64,000 bases of DNA from contig NZ_QHGY01000001.1 in the NCBI RefSeq assembly GCF_003254665.1, forward strand, positions 1,054,001 through 1,118,000. Reading direction: 5' to 3'. Below are positions 36,684 through 44,983 of the stretch, in pieces; position 1 is the first letter of the stretch, and each line of letters starts with the position of its first letter. Source of the DNA: Billgrantia lactosivorans. GTDB taxonomy: Bacteria > Pseudomonadota > Gammaproteobacteria > Pseudomonadales > Halomonadaceae. The position numbers were made by a program, and so were the translations under genes. The notes beneath the pieces were generated by a model, which ran no database searches, was not told the DNA's origin, and worked only from the letters and a program-made list of their open reading frames with translations.

Positions 36684-37408
36684 GTCAGCGCTTCGACCCG
36701 GGCGGTGAACACGTAGCCGGCCCCGCGCACGGTGCGGATCAGCTGATGGTAGTGGGTATCCTCGCCCAGGCGCTGGCGCAGCCGGCAGACGTGCACGTCG
36801 ATGGAGCGGTCCAGCGGCGGCGAGGGGCGGCCGCGGGTCAGCTCATAGAGCGCCTCGCGCGAGAGCACCTGCTCGGGGTGTTCGAGGAACACCTGCAGCA
36901 GCTGGAAATCGGCGCCCGAGAGCGGCGTGCGCGCCTCCCGCTCGTCGATCAGCTCGCGGGTCATGCGGTCGAGACGCCAGGGGCCGAAGGCCACCAGCCG
37001 TGCCCGTGCCGGATCGGCGACCCCGCCTCCCCGCGCGCGGCGCAGCACTGCCTTGATCCGCGCCAGCAGCTCGCGCGGGTTGAACGGCTTGCCCAGGTAG
37101 TCGTCGGCGCCCAGCTCGAGGCCGAGGATGCGGTCGGTCTCGTCGGCGCTGGCGGTGAGCATGATGATCGGCACGTCGCTGGCGCGGCGGATGTCGCGGC
37201 AGATGGTGAAGCCGTCGTCGCCGGGCAGCATGATGTCGACGATGAGCAGGTCGGGGGCTGCGCTCGTCATCAGGCGATGCAGCGCCTCGGCATCCTCGGC
37301 GGCCAGGGCGCGGTAGCCGTGGCGCCCGAGGTAATCGACCAGCAGTTCGCGGATCTCGGGGTCGTCGTCGACCACGATCAGGGTGGCGGGCGTTGTGGTC
37401 ATCGTCAT
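36680..37408 (-). CDS. OmpR-family response regulator (GltR-like context)
   Basis: 242 aa from 37408; a start at 37402 is also possible. The receiver domain has the acidic pocket VVDDDPEIRELL, the phospho-acceptor Asp in LLIVDIMLPGDDG and the conserved Lys in DDYLGKPFNPREL. The winged-helix DNA-binding domain occupies residues ~140-240 (SGADFQLLQVFLEHPEQVLS, DVHVCRLRQRLGED). It is the first gene of the unit that continues with the kinase and the sugar ABC genes and probably activates the importer. Confidence 0.92.
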   Translation of the reverse strand: MTMTTTPATLIVVDDDPEIRELLVDYLGRHGYRALAAEDAEALHRLMTSAAPDLLIVDIMLPGDDGFTICRDIRRASDVPIIMLTASADETDRILGLELGADDYLGKPFNPRELLARIKAVLRRARGGGVADPARARLVAFGPWRLDRMTRELIDEREARTPLSGADFQLLQVFLEHPEQVLSREALYELTRGRPSPPLDRSIDVHVCRLRQRLGEDTHYHQLIRTVRGAGYVFTARVEALT

Positions 37409-37522
37409 CCGATGGCAGGGGAGCTGCTTGGGCAGCGCCGTGGGTCGTTGTCGTTGTTCGGCTTCGATGATGGGCAAGCACGACCGGCGCGGCAAGGGGG
37501 CCTAGACCAACGTCGCAGCTCG

Positions 37523-38320
37523 CTAGAGGGAGAAACGCTCCCGCAGGTGCCTGGCCACGGCCGACTCGGCATGGTGGCCGATGAGGCGCGCCACGGGCAC
37601 CCGCCGGGCCAGTTCGGGGTGGGCATTGGCCATCACGTGGGCCTCGCCGGCGAGGCTGAGCATCTCGGTGTCGTTGAGGTTGTCGCCGAAGGCCAGGCAC
37701 TGCCGGCTGTCGAGCCCGAGCATGGCGAGCAGCGCCTCGAGCGCCGTGCCCTTGTTGACGCCTCCGGCCATGATCTCGAGCGAGTTGACGGTCGAATAGG
37801 TGACGTGCAGGCGCTCGCCGTGGCGCACGCGGATGGTGGCCTCGAGCCCCGCCAGCCGCTCCGGCTCGCCGATGTAGAGCACCTTGCCGACGCCCTCCCC
37901 GTCGAGGCTCGCCGATTCGACCACGCGATAGCCGAAGCCGGTATGGGCGTGGTAGGCCAGCAGACGCGGCTCGGGCGCGTCGATCAGCCATTCGTCCTCG
38001 CGATAGAGGTTGAGGCGTACGCTGTCGTGGCGCTGCAGTTCGATCAGGTCGCGGGCCTGTTCGGCCTCGAGGTGGCGCGATGCCAGCAGCTCGCCGTCGG
38101 GGCCGTGCAGGTAGGCGCCGTTGGTGCTGATGACGTGGATCGGCACGCCCAGGCGGTCGCGGAAGGCGAGCATGTCGCGAAAATGGCGCCCCGAGGCGAA
38201 GGCCAGGTGGTGACCGCGCTCGGCCAGCAGGCGCAGGGTCTCGATGGTCTCGGGGTGCAGGTCGTGGTTGGCGTCCAGCAGGGTGCCGTCGAGGTCGGAG
38301 ACGATCAGGTGCGGTGTCAT
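37523..38320 (-). CDS. HAD-superfamily phosphatase (Cof type)
   Basis: 265 aa. HAD motif I DLDGTLLDAN (nucleophile and acid/base Asp at residues 9 and 11), motif II in LAFASGRHFRD, and the late motifs NKGTALEALL and AFGDNLNDTEML. This is the Cof/YbhA IIB group, which dephosphorylates sugar phosphates or cofactor phosphates such as PLP and FMN. The ATG at 38320 matches family N-termini; longer readings are low complexity. Substrate unresolved. Confidence 0.9.
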   Translation of the reverse strand: MTPHLIVSDLDGTLLDANHDLHPETIETLRLLAERGHHLAFASGRHFRDMLAFRDRLGVPIHVISTNGAYLHGPDGELLASRHLEAEQARDLIELQRHDSVRLNLYREDEWLIDAPEPRLLAYHAHTGFGYRVVESASLDGEGVGKVLYIGEPERLAGLEATIRVRHGERLHVTYSTVNSLEIMAGGVNKGTALEALLAMLGLDSRQCLAFGDNLNDTEMLSLAGEAHVMANAHPELARRVPVARLIGHHAESAVARHLRERFSL

Positions 38321-38499
38321 GGGCGTCCATAGCATCGAGTACCCGATAGAGGCTAACGCAGCCTGCGGCCGTTTGCACAGGGGCACTCGCCCGACCCCGC
38401 TTCGACCGCAGGGAGCCTTGCCGCCGTGCCGGGCACGCCTCCGGCGCGGCCGCCCGTCTCCGCCAACCTGCTGGTTCTTCGCGGTCATGGCGGCAACGT

Positions 38500-38528
38500 T
38501 TGGCGACGGCGGCGGGAATCCGTATAGT
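38500..38528 (+). promoter_or_regulatory. Candidate sigma-70 promoter of rnb
   Basis: TTGGCG (38500-38505), 17-bp spacer, TATAGT (38523-38528), 31 bp before the rnb start. The -10 has 5 of 6 and the -35 has 4 of 6 consensus bases. Confidence 0.6.
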
Positions 38529-38559
38529 GGCCGTCCTACCCCGCCACACGTTCGTGACC

Positions 38560-40500
38560 ATGCTGCAGAACAACCCGCTGCTCGCCCAGCTCAAGCAACA
38601 GATTCGTCAGACCACTCCCCGCGCCGAGGGGGTGATCAAGGCCACCGACAAGGGCTTCGGCTTCCTCGAGACCGACGACGGCAAGTCCTATTTCGTGCCG
38701 CCGCCCGCCATGAAGCAGGTGCTGCACGGCGATCGCGTCCAGGCCGCGATCCATGAGAATGGCGACAAGATCTCCGTCGAGCCCGACACCCTCGTCGCGG
38801 CGGGCCTCGACCGCTTCATCGCCCGGGTGCAGAAGCGCGAGGGGCGCCTGGCCGTGGTGCCCGATCACCCGTCGATCAAGAATGCGCTCAAGGCGCGCAT
38901 CAAGAACAGCCTCGACGAGGCGAGCATCGGCGATGGCGACTGGGTCGTGGCGCGCCTGGTGCGCCACCCGCTCAAGCCCGACGACCGCGCCTTCTTCACC
39001 CAGATCGACGAACTGGTGGCCAAGGCCGACGACCCCGCCGTGCCATGGCGGGTGACGCTGGCTCGCCATGCCCTGGAGCAGGAGTGCCCCGACGCCGGCG
39101 ACGACTGGCCGCTGCGCGACGAGGGGCTCGACCGCCAGGACCTCACCGCCGAGCCGTTCTTCACCATCGACGGCGAGAAGACCCGCGACATGGACGATGC
39201 GCTGCGCATCGAGCCACACGAGAACGGCGGCTGGCGACTGACGGTGGCCATCGCCGACCCCACCGCCTACGTCGAGGAGGGCCATGCCGCCGACCTGGAG
39301 GCACGCACCCGCGCCTTCACCGTCTACCTGCCGGGGCAGAACGTCACCATGCTGCCCGAGCAGCTCGCCGACGACCTGTGCTCGCTGCGCGAGGGCGAGG
39401 AGCGCCCGGTGCTGGCCTGCACCCTGCAGGTGGAGGCCGACGGCAGCCTCGGCGACTACCGCTTCTTCGCCGCCACCCTGCGCTCCCGGGCCAGGCTGGT
39501 CTACGATCGCGTCTCCGACTGGCTCGAGGGCCAGGGCGAGTGGGCCCCCGCCGAAGAGGTCGCCGACCAGCTGCGCGCGCTGCGCGACATGACCGAGGCC
39601 CGCGCGGCCTGGCGCACCGAGCATGCGCTGGTGTTCAGGGACCGCCCCGACTACGTCTTCGACCTCGACCCGGCGGGCAACGTGCTGGACGTTCGCATCG
39701 AGGAGCGGCGCATCGCCAACCGCATGATCGAGGAGTCGATGATCGCGGCCAACGCCTGCTGCGCCCACCTGCTCGCCGAGCACGTCGGACACGGCATCTT
39801 CAACGTGCATCGCGCCTTCGACCCGGAGAAGACCGAGGCGGCCCACGAGTTTCTCACCGCCCAGCAGATCGAGGTCGAGCTGGAGGCGCTCTCCGAGCTG
39901 CCGCGCTATAAGGAGCTCAAGCGGGCGCTCGAGAGCCGCGACGACGCCTGGCTCGACGCCCGCCTACGCCGTTTCCAGGGCTTCACCAGCATGTCCGCCC
40001 GCCCCGGTCCGCACTTCGGCCTGGGCCTGGCCGCCTACGCCACCTGGACCTCGCCGATCCGCAAGTACGGCGACATGGTCAACCACCGCCTGATCAAGCG
40101 CGTGCTAAAGGGCGAGCAGGCCCCGGCCGAGGCGACCCTGGCCCTGACCGAGCAGCTCACCGAGCGCCGCCGGCTCAACCGCATGGCCGAGCGCGACGTC
40201 AAGGACTGGCTCTATGTGCGCTACCTGACGCCGGCGGCCAAGGCCCAGCAGGCCTTCGAGGCGGAGATCTTCGGCATCAGCCGCGGCGGCATGCGCGTGC
40301 GCCTCGTCGCCAACGGCGCTACCGCCTTCGTCCCGGCGCCGATGTTGCACAGCGACCGCGACAAGGTGGTGATCGACGACAAGGAAGGCCGTATCCAGAT
40401 CGAGGGTGAGGAGCGCTACAAGCTCGGCGACCGCATCCGCGTCGAGCTGGTCGAGGCGCGCGAGGAAACCCGCTCGCTGGTGGCACGCCCAAGCGAGTGA
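38560..40500 (+). CDS. rnb: Exoribonuclease II
   Basis: 646 aa (E. coli RNase II 644 aa). It degrades mRNA 3' to 5'. The N-terminal segment NNPLLAQLKQQIRQTTPRAE is nearly that of E. coli Rnb, which distinguishes it from the longer RNase R. Then come two cold-shock domains (VIKATDKGFGFLETDDGKSY) and the RNB catalytic domain with the metal-binding Asp cluster in TRDMDDALRI. MIAANACCAHLLAEH and PHFGLGLAAYATWTSPIRKY follow, and a C-terminal S1 domain (ISRGGMRVRLVANGA). The ATG at 38560 is chosen by homology. Probably monocistronic. Confidence 0.95.
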   Translation: MLQNNPLLAQLKQQIRQTTPRAEGVIKATDKGFGFLETDDGKSYFVPPPAMKQVLHGDRVQAAIHENGDKISVEPDTLVAAGLDRFIARVQKREGRLAVVPDHPSIKNALKARIKNSLDEASIGDGDWVVARLVRHPLKPDDRAFFTQIDELVAKADDPAVPWRVTLARHALEQECPDAGDDWPLRDEGLDRQDLTAEPFFTIDGEKTRDMDDALRIEPHENGGWRLTVAIADPTAYVEEGHAADLEARTRAFTVYLPGQNVTMLPEQLADDLCSLREGEERPVLACTLQVEADGSLGDYRFFAATLRSRARLVYDRVSDWLEGQGEWAPAEEVADQLRALRDMTEARAAWRTEHALVFRDRPDYVFDLDPAGNVLDVRIEERRIANRMIEESMIAANACCAHLLAEHVGHGIFNVHRAFDPEKTEAAHEFLTAQQIEVELEALSELPRYKELKRALESRDDAWLDARLRRFQGFTSMSARPGPHFGLGLAAYATWTSPIRKYGDMVNHRLIKRVLKGEQAPAEATLALTEQLTERRRLNRMAERDVKDWLYVRYLTPAAKAQQAFEAEIFGISRGGMRVRLVANGATAFVPAPMLHSDRDKVVIDDKEGRIQIEGEERYKLGDRIRVELVEAREETRSLVARPSE

Positions 40501-40557
40501 GCCCGCCGCCGCGCGCCGACATCGCCCCGCCAACGGCTCCGGGCGGTATCGGCGCGG

Positions 40558-41445
40558 TCACCCCTGCCCCTGACGCCTCCGCTTCTCGGCCGCCCAGTCG
40601 ATGGTCGGCCCCGCGAGGCCGTGACCGCCGGCATAGGGCGACGGCTCGGGCGGCCGCCACCCCGCCAGCAGCGCCTCATCCAGACGGAACACCTCGACGC
40701 CGATGGGATGGCAGGTCAGCAGCGGGTCTCCCGCGTTCGGCCCCCAGAGTTCCTGCGACAGGTCTCCCCCGGGGCAGCACGACAGCGCGCAGAGCAGATC
40801 GATCTCGGCGAACAGCTCGAGATAATCGCCCTCCCGCGCCGGGCACGCCTTCATGAAGTACTGGTCGGCGTCGTTGAGCCCCGTGCACTGGAAGACGTTG
40901 AGCACGTCGTGGACGTCGAACTCGGTGAGGCCGTGCGGCAGCACCGCGCGCACCAGGTTGGAGTGGCAGTGGTGATCGAAGTCCTCGCCGGTGAGCAGGC
41001 GATTGACGTAGGGGTCGCAGCGGGTCCCCAGCAGGTCGTGGATACGTCCTCCCTGCTCGTCGACGCCGCTGCCATCGACGCCATAGCTCGCCAGGGTGTC
41101 GGCGATGATCGTCGTCATCGGGCGCAGGTAGGGCAGCGTCGACCACAGGCGGTCGTAGGTGGAGACATGAGCGCGCTGCAGCTGGCGGGTGCGCGAGGCC
41201 CAGAAGCGCTCGCGAGGATTGTGCAGGTGCCACAGGTTGAGGTCGCCGACCTGGGGGCCCTCCAGCGTGGAGAGACGCATCACATGCCCCGCCGGCACCG
41301 TCCACGCCCTCCCCTGGCGAATCGGTACCACCAGCGAGTCGACGCGCGTCCTCGCCGTGGGCTCGGTCAGTCGCGCATAGAAACTTCGGTCGACATCGAG
41401 AACGGACCCTCGTGTCGCCTGGTAGGCGGCAGGTACCTGGGGCAT
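40558..41445 (-). CDS. DUF1989 family protein (urea carboxylase-associated type)
   Basis: 295 aa soluble protein. The DUF1989 fold is recognisable from RVDSLVVPIRQGRAWTVPAG, GPQVGDLNLWHLHN, a Cys/His-rich FDHHCHSNLVRAVLP, NVFQCTGLNDADQYFM and CCPGGDLSQELWGPN. Relatives are often next to urea carboxylase or amidase genes, but none is present here, so the context gives no function. The conserved His and Cys residues suggest a metal site. It is convergent with rnb. Confidence 0.8.
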   Translation of the reverse strand: MPQVPAAYQATRGSVLDVDRSFYARLTEPTARTRVDSLVVPIRQGRAWTVPAGHVMRLSTLEGPQVGDLNLWHLHNPRERFWASRTRQLQRAHVSTYDRLWSTLPYLRPMTTIIADTLASYGVDGSGVDEQGGRIHDLLGTRCDPYVNRLLTGEDFDHHCHSNLVRAVLPHGLTEFDVHDVLNVFQCTGLNDADQYFMKACPAREGDYLELFAEIDLLCALSCCPGGDLSQELWGPNAGDPLLTCHPIGVEVFRLDEALLAGWRPPEPSPYAGGHGLAGPTIDWAAEKRRRQGQG

Positions 41446-41528
41446 GGGAGGCCTCCTTCGCGTGCTTTCCCTCCAGCGTAACCCATGCTGCCCCGTGCGC
41501 TCGCCGTCGCCCTCAACGCTCGATGGGA

Positions 41529-42836
41529 CTAGTCGCGCATGGCCCGTGCCAGCACGTCGCCGATCGGCTTGATCAGGTAGCTGGCGAAAGTGCGCTCGCC
41601 GGTGTGGATCATGACCTCGGCCGGCATGCCCGCGAGCAGTCGCATGTCCGAGGTCATCTCCTCGCGCCCCTCCCCGGTGACCCGCACCCGGGCCCGGTAG
41701 TAGTCGCGCCCGGTGCTCTCGTCCTCGAAGCTGTCGGCCGAGACGTGGATCACCTCACCGGCGACGGCGTGGGTGAGCCCCTGGTTGAAGGCGCTGAAGC
41801 GAATTTCCGCCGGCTGCCCCGCGTAGAGGCTGTCGACATCGCTGACCGGCACCCGCGCCTCGACCACGAAGCCCTCGTCGTTGGGCACGATATCGAGAAT
41901 CGGATCGCCGGCGCCGACCACCGCGCCGAGCGTGTGCAGCTCCAGGCCGACCACCGTTCCCGCCACCGGCGCGGTCACCGTGGTACGGCGCACCTCATCG
42001 GACAGCGCCGTGATCCGCTCCTCGGCATCGGAGATACGCTCCTGCACCTCGCGCAGCTGCTCGCCGGCCTCCGCCTGGAACTCCTGCCGGCGGATCTGCT
42101 GCTGTAGCGAGTTCTCGCTGATCTGCGCCTCGATCCGGGCGATGACGGATTGTTGCTGTGCGGTTTCCCCTTCGAGCTCGAGAATGTCGCGCTCCAGCTC
42201 ACGCAGTCGCTGCCGATCGCCGTGGCCGCGTTCGAACAGGCCACGCAGGTCGCTCGCCTCTTCGCGCAGTGAGGCGATCTGCTGGCGGTTGTACTCCACC
42301 AGGGATTCGAGGCCCTCGCGCTGCTCCTCGTACTGGCGGGTCTGCTGGTCGAGGGTTTCCAGGGTGCTCTGCAGCGACTGCCGGCGCGAGAAGAACAGGC
42401 CATGCTGCACCGCCAGCACCTCGTTGACGCGCTGGGAGTCGCTCTCGAGCAGCTCCTCGGGAAACGTCACGCTCGCCTCCTCGGCGAGCTCGGCAGTCAG
42501 GCGCACTTCGCTGGCCCGGTTGATCAGGTACTGCGTTCGCGCCAGCTGCAGCTGCGACGCGGCGCGGGTGTTGTCGAGCACCACCAGCACGTCGCCGGCG
42601 TCGACCTGGTCGCCGTCGGCCACGCGGATCTCCTGGACGATACCGCCCTCGTAATGCTGCACCGTCTTCTTGTACGAAGCGACCGAGACCTTGCCCGGCG
42701 CCACGACGGCGATCGCCAGGTTGGCGGCCAGCGCCCAGCCGCCGAAGCCGCCGAAGGCGACCAGCAGGATGAGCAGCCCCAGCTGGCGGTAGCGACGCCC
42801 ATCGATGGGTAACGCCGTGGTGTCGTATGTCTTCAT
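41529..42836 (-). CDS. Type I secretion membrane fusion protein (HlyD family)
   Basis: 435 aa. A single N-terminal membrane helix (LGLLILLVAFGGFGGWALAA) is followed by an alpha-helical hairpin (~100-290, Glu/Gln/Arg-rich coiled coil) and a C-terminal beta domain with the family end segment RVTGEGREEMTSDMRLLAGMPAEVMIHTGERT. PrtE/AprE-type adaptors look like this and bridge the ABC exporter to TolC. It overlaps the ABC exporter gene by 4 bp. A TolC-type gene is not in this cluster. Confidence 0.93.
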   Translation of the reverse strand: MKTYDTTALPIDGRRYRQLGLLILLVAFGGFGGWALAANLAIAVVAPGKVSVASYKKTVQHYEGGIVQEIRVADGDQVDAGDVLVVLDNTRAASQLQLARTQYLINRASEVRLTAELAEEASVTFPEELLESDSQRVNEVLAVQHGLFFSRRQSLQSTLETLDQQTRQYEEQREGLESLVEYNRQQIASLREEASDLRGLFERGHGDRQRLRELERDILELEGETAQQQSVIARIEAQISENSLQQQIRRQEFQAEAGEQLREVQERISDAEERITALSDEVRRTTVTAPVAGTVVGLELHTLGAVVGAGDPILDIVPNDEGFVVEARVPVSDVDSLYAGQPAEIRFSAFNQGLTHAVAGEVIHVSADSFEDESTGRDYYRARVRVTGEGREEMTSDMRLLAGMPAEVMIHTGERTFASYLIKPIGDVLARAMRD

Positions 42837-44590
42837 TGGCCACTGACTCCTGCCGCCAGCCCCTCGTGAGATCGCGGCGGTCGCGATACCCTGCCGGCCT
42901 CCGGCGGCCGGCGTCCCGGCGCCGCGAGACGCGCCATGACCTCCTCGCGCGGCCCCAGCAGACGAAGCCGCCCCTCGCCCAGCACCAGCAGCTTGTCGAC
43001 GTCGGCCAGCACGCTGCGCCGGTGACTGATCACGAACAGCGTGGTCCCCTCCGCCTTGAGCTGGCGTAGCGCCTCGGCCAGCGCCCGTTCGCCGGCATCG
43101 TCGAGGTTGGCGTTGGGTTCGTCGAGCACGACGAGCACGGGGCTACCGTAGAGGGCCCGCGCCAGGCCGACCCGCTGGCGCTGACCGCGCGACAGCGCTC
43201 CGCCGGTGGCCCCGATGCGGGTCTCGTAGCCCTCGGGCAGGCGCAGGATCATCTCGTGCACGCCGGCCTTCTTCGCCGCGGCCACGACCCGCGCATCGTC
43301 GGCCTCGCCGAAGCGGGCGATGTTCTCGCTGATCGTGCCGTCGAAGAGCTCGATGTCCTGGGGCAGGTACCCCACATGGGGACCCAGCTCGTCCCGGTTC
43401 CAGTGCCTCAGGTCGGCAGCGTCGAGCCGCACCGCCCCAGCCTCGGGCGGCCAGATGCCGAGCAGGGCGCGGGCCAGGGTGGTCTTGCCCGCGGCGCTCG
43501 GCCCGATGATGCCGACATGCTCGCCGCTCGCGACCCGGAAATCGATGCCGTGCAACACCGCGCCCGTGGCCCCCGGGGGGGCCAGGGTCAAGCCCTCCAC
43601 CGAGACGTCGCCGCGCGGCTCGGGCAGCGTCAGGCGCCGTGTCTCCTCCGGCATGTCCCGGAACAGCGCGTCGAGCCGGCCATAGGCATCGCGGCAGCCG
43701 ACGAAGCTCTTCCAGCTGGCGATCATCTGGTCGATGGGAGCCAGCGCCCGCCCCATGATGATCGAGGCGGCGATCATCATGCCCGGCGTGATGCTCGCCT
43801 CCAGCACCAGCAGCGCCCCCAGCCCGAGGATCAGCGACTGCGCCAGGATGCGCAGCCCCTTGGACAGATTGCTCAGACCGCTACTGCGATCGCTGGCCTG
43901 GGACTGCTTGACCAGCGCCGCCACGTGCCGCGCCTCCCAGCGCCGCATGATCGCCGGCAGCATGCCCATGGCATGCAGGACCTCGGCGTTGCGCAGGTTG
44001 CTGCCGGCCTGGGCCTGGGCCTGGATGTGCTCATGCCCGGCTTCCGCCAGCAGGCGCTTGGAGGCCTTCTCGTTGAGGATCGCCAGCCCCAGCAGCAGCA
44101 GGCCGGCGACGGTGGCGAAGACACCGAACCAGACGTTGAACACGAAGAGGATGGCCAGGTAGAGAGGCACCCAGGGGGCGTCGAAGAAGGCGAACAGGCC
44201 CTGGCCCGAGACGAACTGACGTACCGTGCGCAGGTCGTCGAGGGGTTGGCCGCGGCCTTCACCCGGCGACGCCAGGCCACGCGCGAACATGGCGCGATAG
44301 AGGCGACGGCTGATCAGCGTATCGAGTTGGTTGCCCACCCTTACCAGCAGGCGGGAGCGCACCAGCTCCAGCCCGGTCATCACCGCCAGCAGGAAGAATG
44401 CCACCAGGGTCAGCATGAGCAGGGTTTCCCTGCTGCCGCTGGTGATGACGCGGTCGTAGACCTGCAGCATGTAGAGCGCCGGAGTCAGCATCAGCAGGTT
44501 GATGAACAGGCTGAAGCCCGCCACCCATAGCAGGGCGGGCCGGCAACGGCCCAGCGCTTGCTGGAAGTCGCTTTGAGTTCTTGGAGGCAT
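42833..44590 (-). CDS. Type I secretion ABC exporter (PrtD/AprD type)
   Basis: 585 aa. The first ~320 residues hold a six-helix membrane domain (LLWVAGFSLFINLLMLTPAL, DAPWVPLYLAILFVFNVWFG). The ATPase domain has Walker A GPSAAGKTTLARALLG (~360), signature ALSRGQRQRVGLARAL and Walker B VLVVLDEPNANLDD. No N-terminal C39-like peptidase domain is present, which fits export of RTX proteins rather than bacteriocins. The ATG at 44590 is chosen by homology. It is divergent from the RTX protein gene, its likely cargo. Confidence 0.93.
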   Translation of the reverse strand: MPPRTQSDFQQALGRCRPALLWVAGFSLFINLLMLTPALYMLQVYDRVITSGSRETLLMLTLVAFFLLAVMTGLELVRSRLLVRVGNQLDTLISRRLYRAMFARGLASPGEGRGQPLDDLRTVRQFVSGQGLFAFFDAPWVPLYLAILFVFNVWFGVFATVAGLLLLGLAILNEKASKRLLAEAGHEHIQAQAQAGSNLRNAEVLHAMGMLPAIMRRWEARHVAALVKQSQASDRSSGLSNLSKGLRILAQSLILGLGALLVLEASITPGMMIAASIIMGRALAPIDQMIASWKSFVGCRDAYGRLDALFRDMPEETRRLTLPEPRGDVSVEGLTLAPPGATGAVLHGIDFRVASGEHVGIIGPSAAGKTTLARALLGIWPPEAGAVRLDAADLRHWNRDELGPHVGYLPQDIELFDGTISENIARFGEADDARVVAAAKKAGVHEMILRLPEGYETRIGATGGALSRGQRQRVGLARALYGSPVLVVLDEPNANLDDAGERALAEALRQLKAEGTTLFVISHRRSVLADVDKLLVLGEGRLRLLGPREEVMARLAAPGRRPPEAGRVSRPPRSHEGLAAGVSGQ

Positions 44591-44983
44591 GACGCTCACT
44601 GATCGACATGAAGGGACAACGCAGGCCGTCTCGCTGCTCGCGGACGGCACACTAACAAACCCACCCGGGGCTATCGGCTAACTTATTAGTATTTTTGTGT
44701 ATTAATGAGATAAAAAGTAAGCCACAAATAAACCTAACTCGACCTAATCAAGAAAACACCCAACGTTTCAATTAAATACCGGAATCGCCACCTGCGATCC
44801 CCCGAATAAATGTAAAAACCCCTCCCACTTACATTCGAACATCGACCGAGCGCTCTTGTCACCCTCTCCCGGCTCGTTAGGATGCGCAGCGAAGCGTGGG
44901 GTGACTCACCTTGCCGCACGCCCGCAAGGCCCCGACCGGCCAAGGCCACGGGGCCCGAACATGGCTCACCAGGAGAAACCAGC
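44591..44983. other. AT-rich divergent regulatory spacer of the secretion cassette
   Basis: 393 bp between the exporter and cargo starts. Bases ~44670-44820 are strikingly AT-rich (runs such as TTATTAGTATTTTTGTG and AATTAAATACC) in a very GC-rich window. No gene is seen. The stretch may hold an H-NS-like silencing target or a curved promoter region, and suggests that the cassette was acquired or is specially regulated. Confidence 0.6.
44856..44883 (+). promoter_or_regulatory. Candidate sigma-70 promoter of the RTX cargo gene
   Basis: TTGTCA (44856-44861), 16-bp spacer, TAGGAT (44878-44883). It matches 5 and 4 consensus bases and predicts a leader of about 95 nt. Confidence 0.4.

Noticed and set aside
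38560-40500. RNase R as identity of the RNB-domain gene
   Set aside because: Length of 646 aa and the NNPLLAQLKQQ N-terminus fit RNase II; RNase R is larger with an extra N-terminal helix-turn-helix and basic tail.
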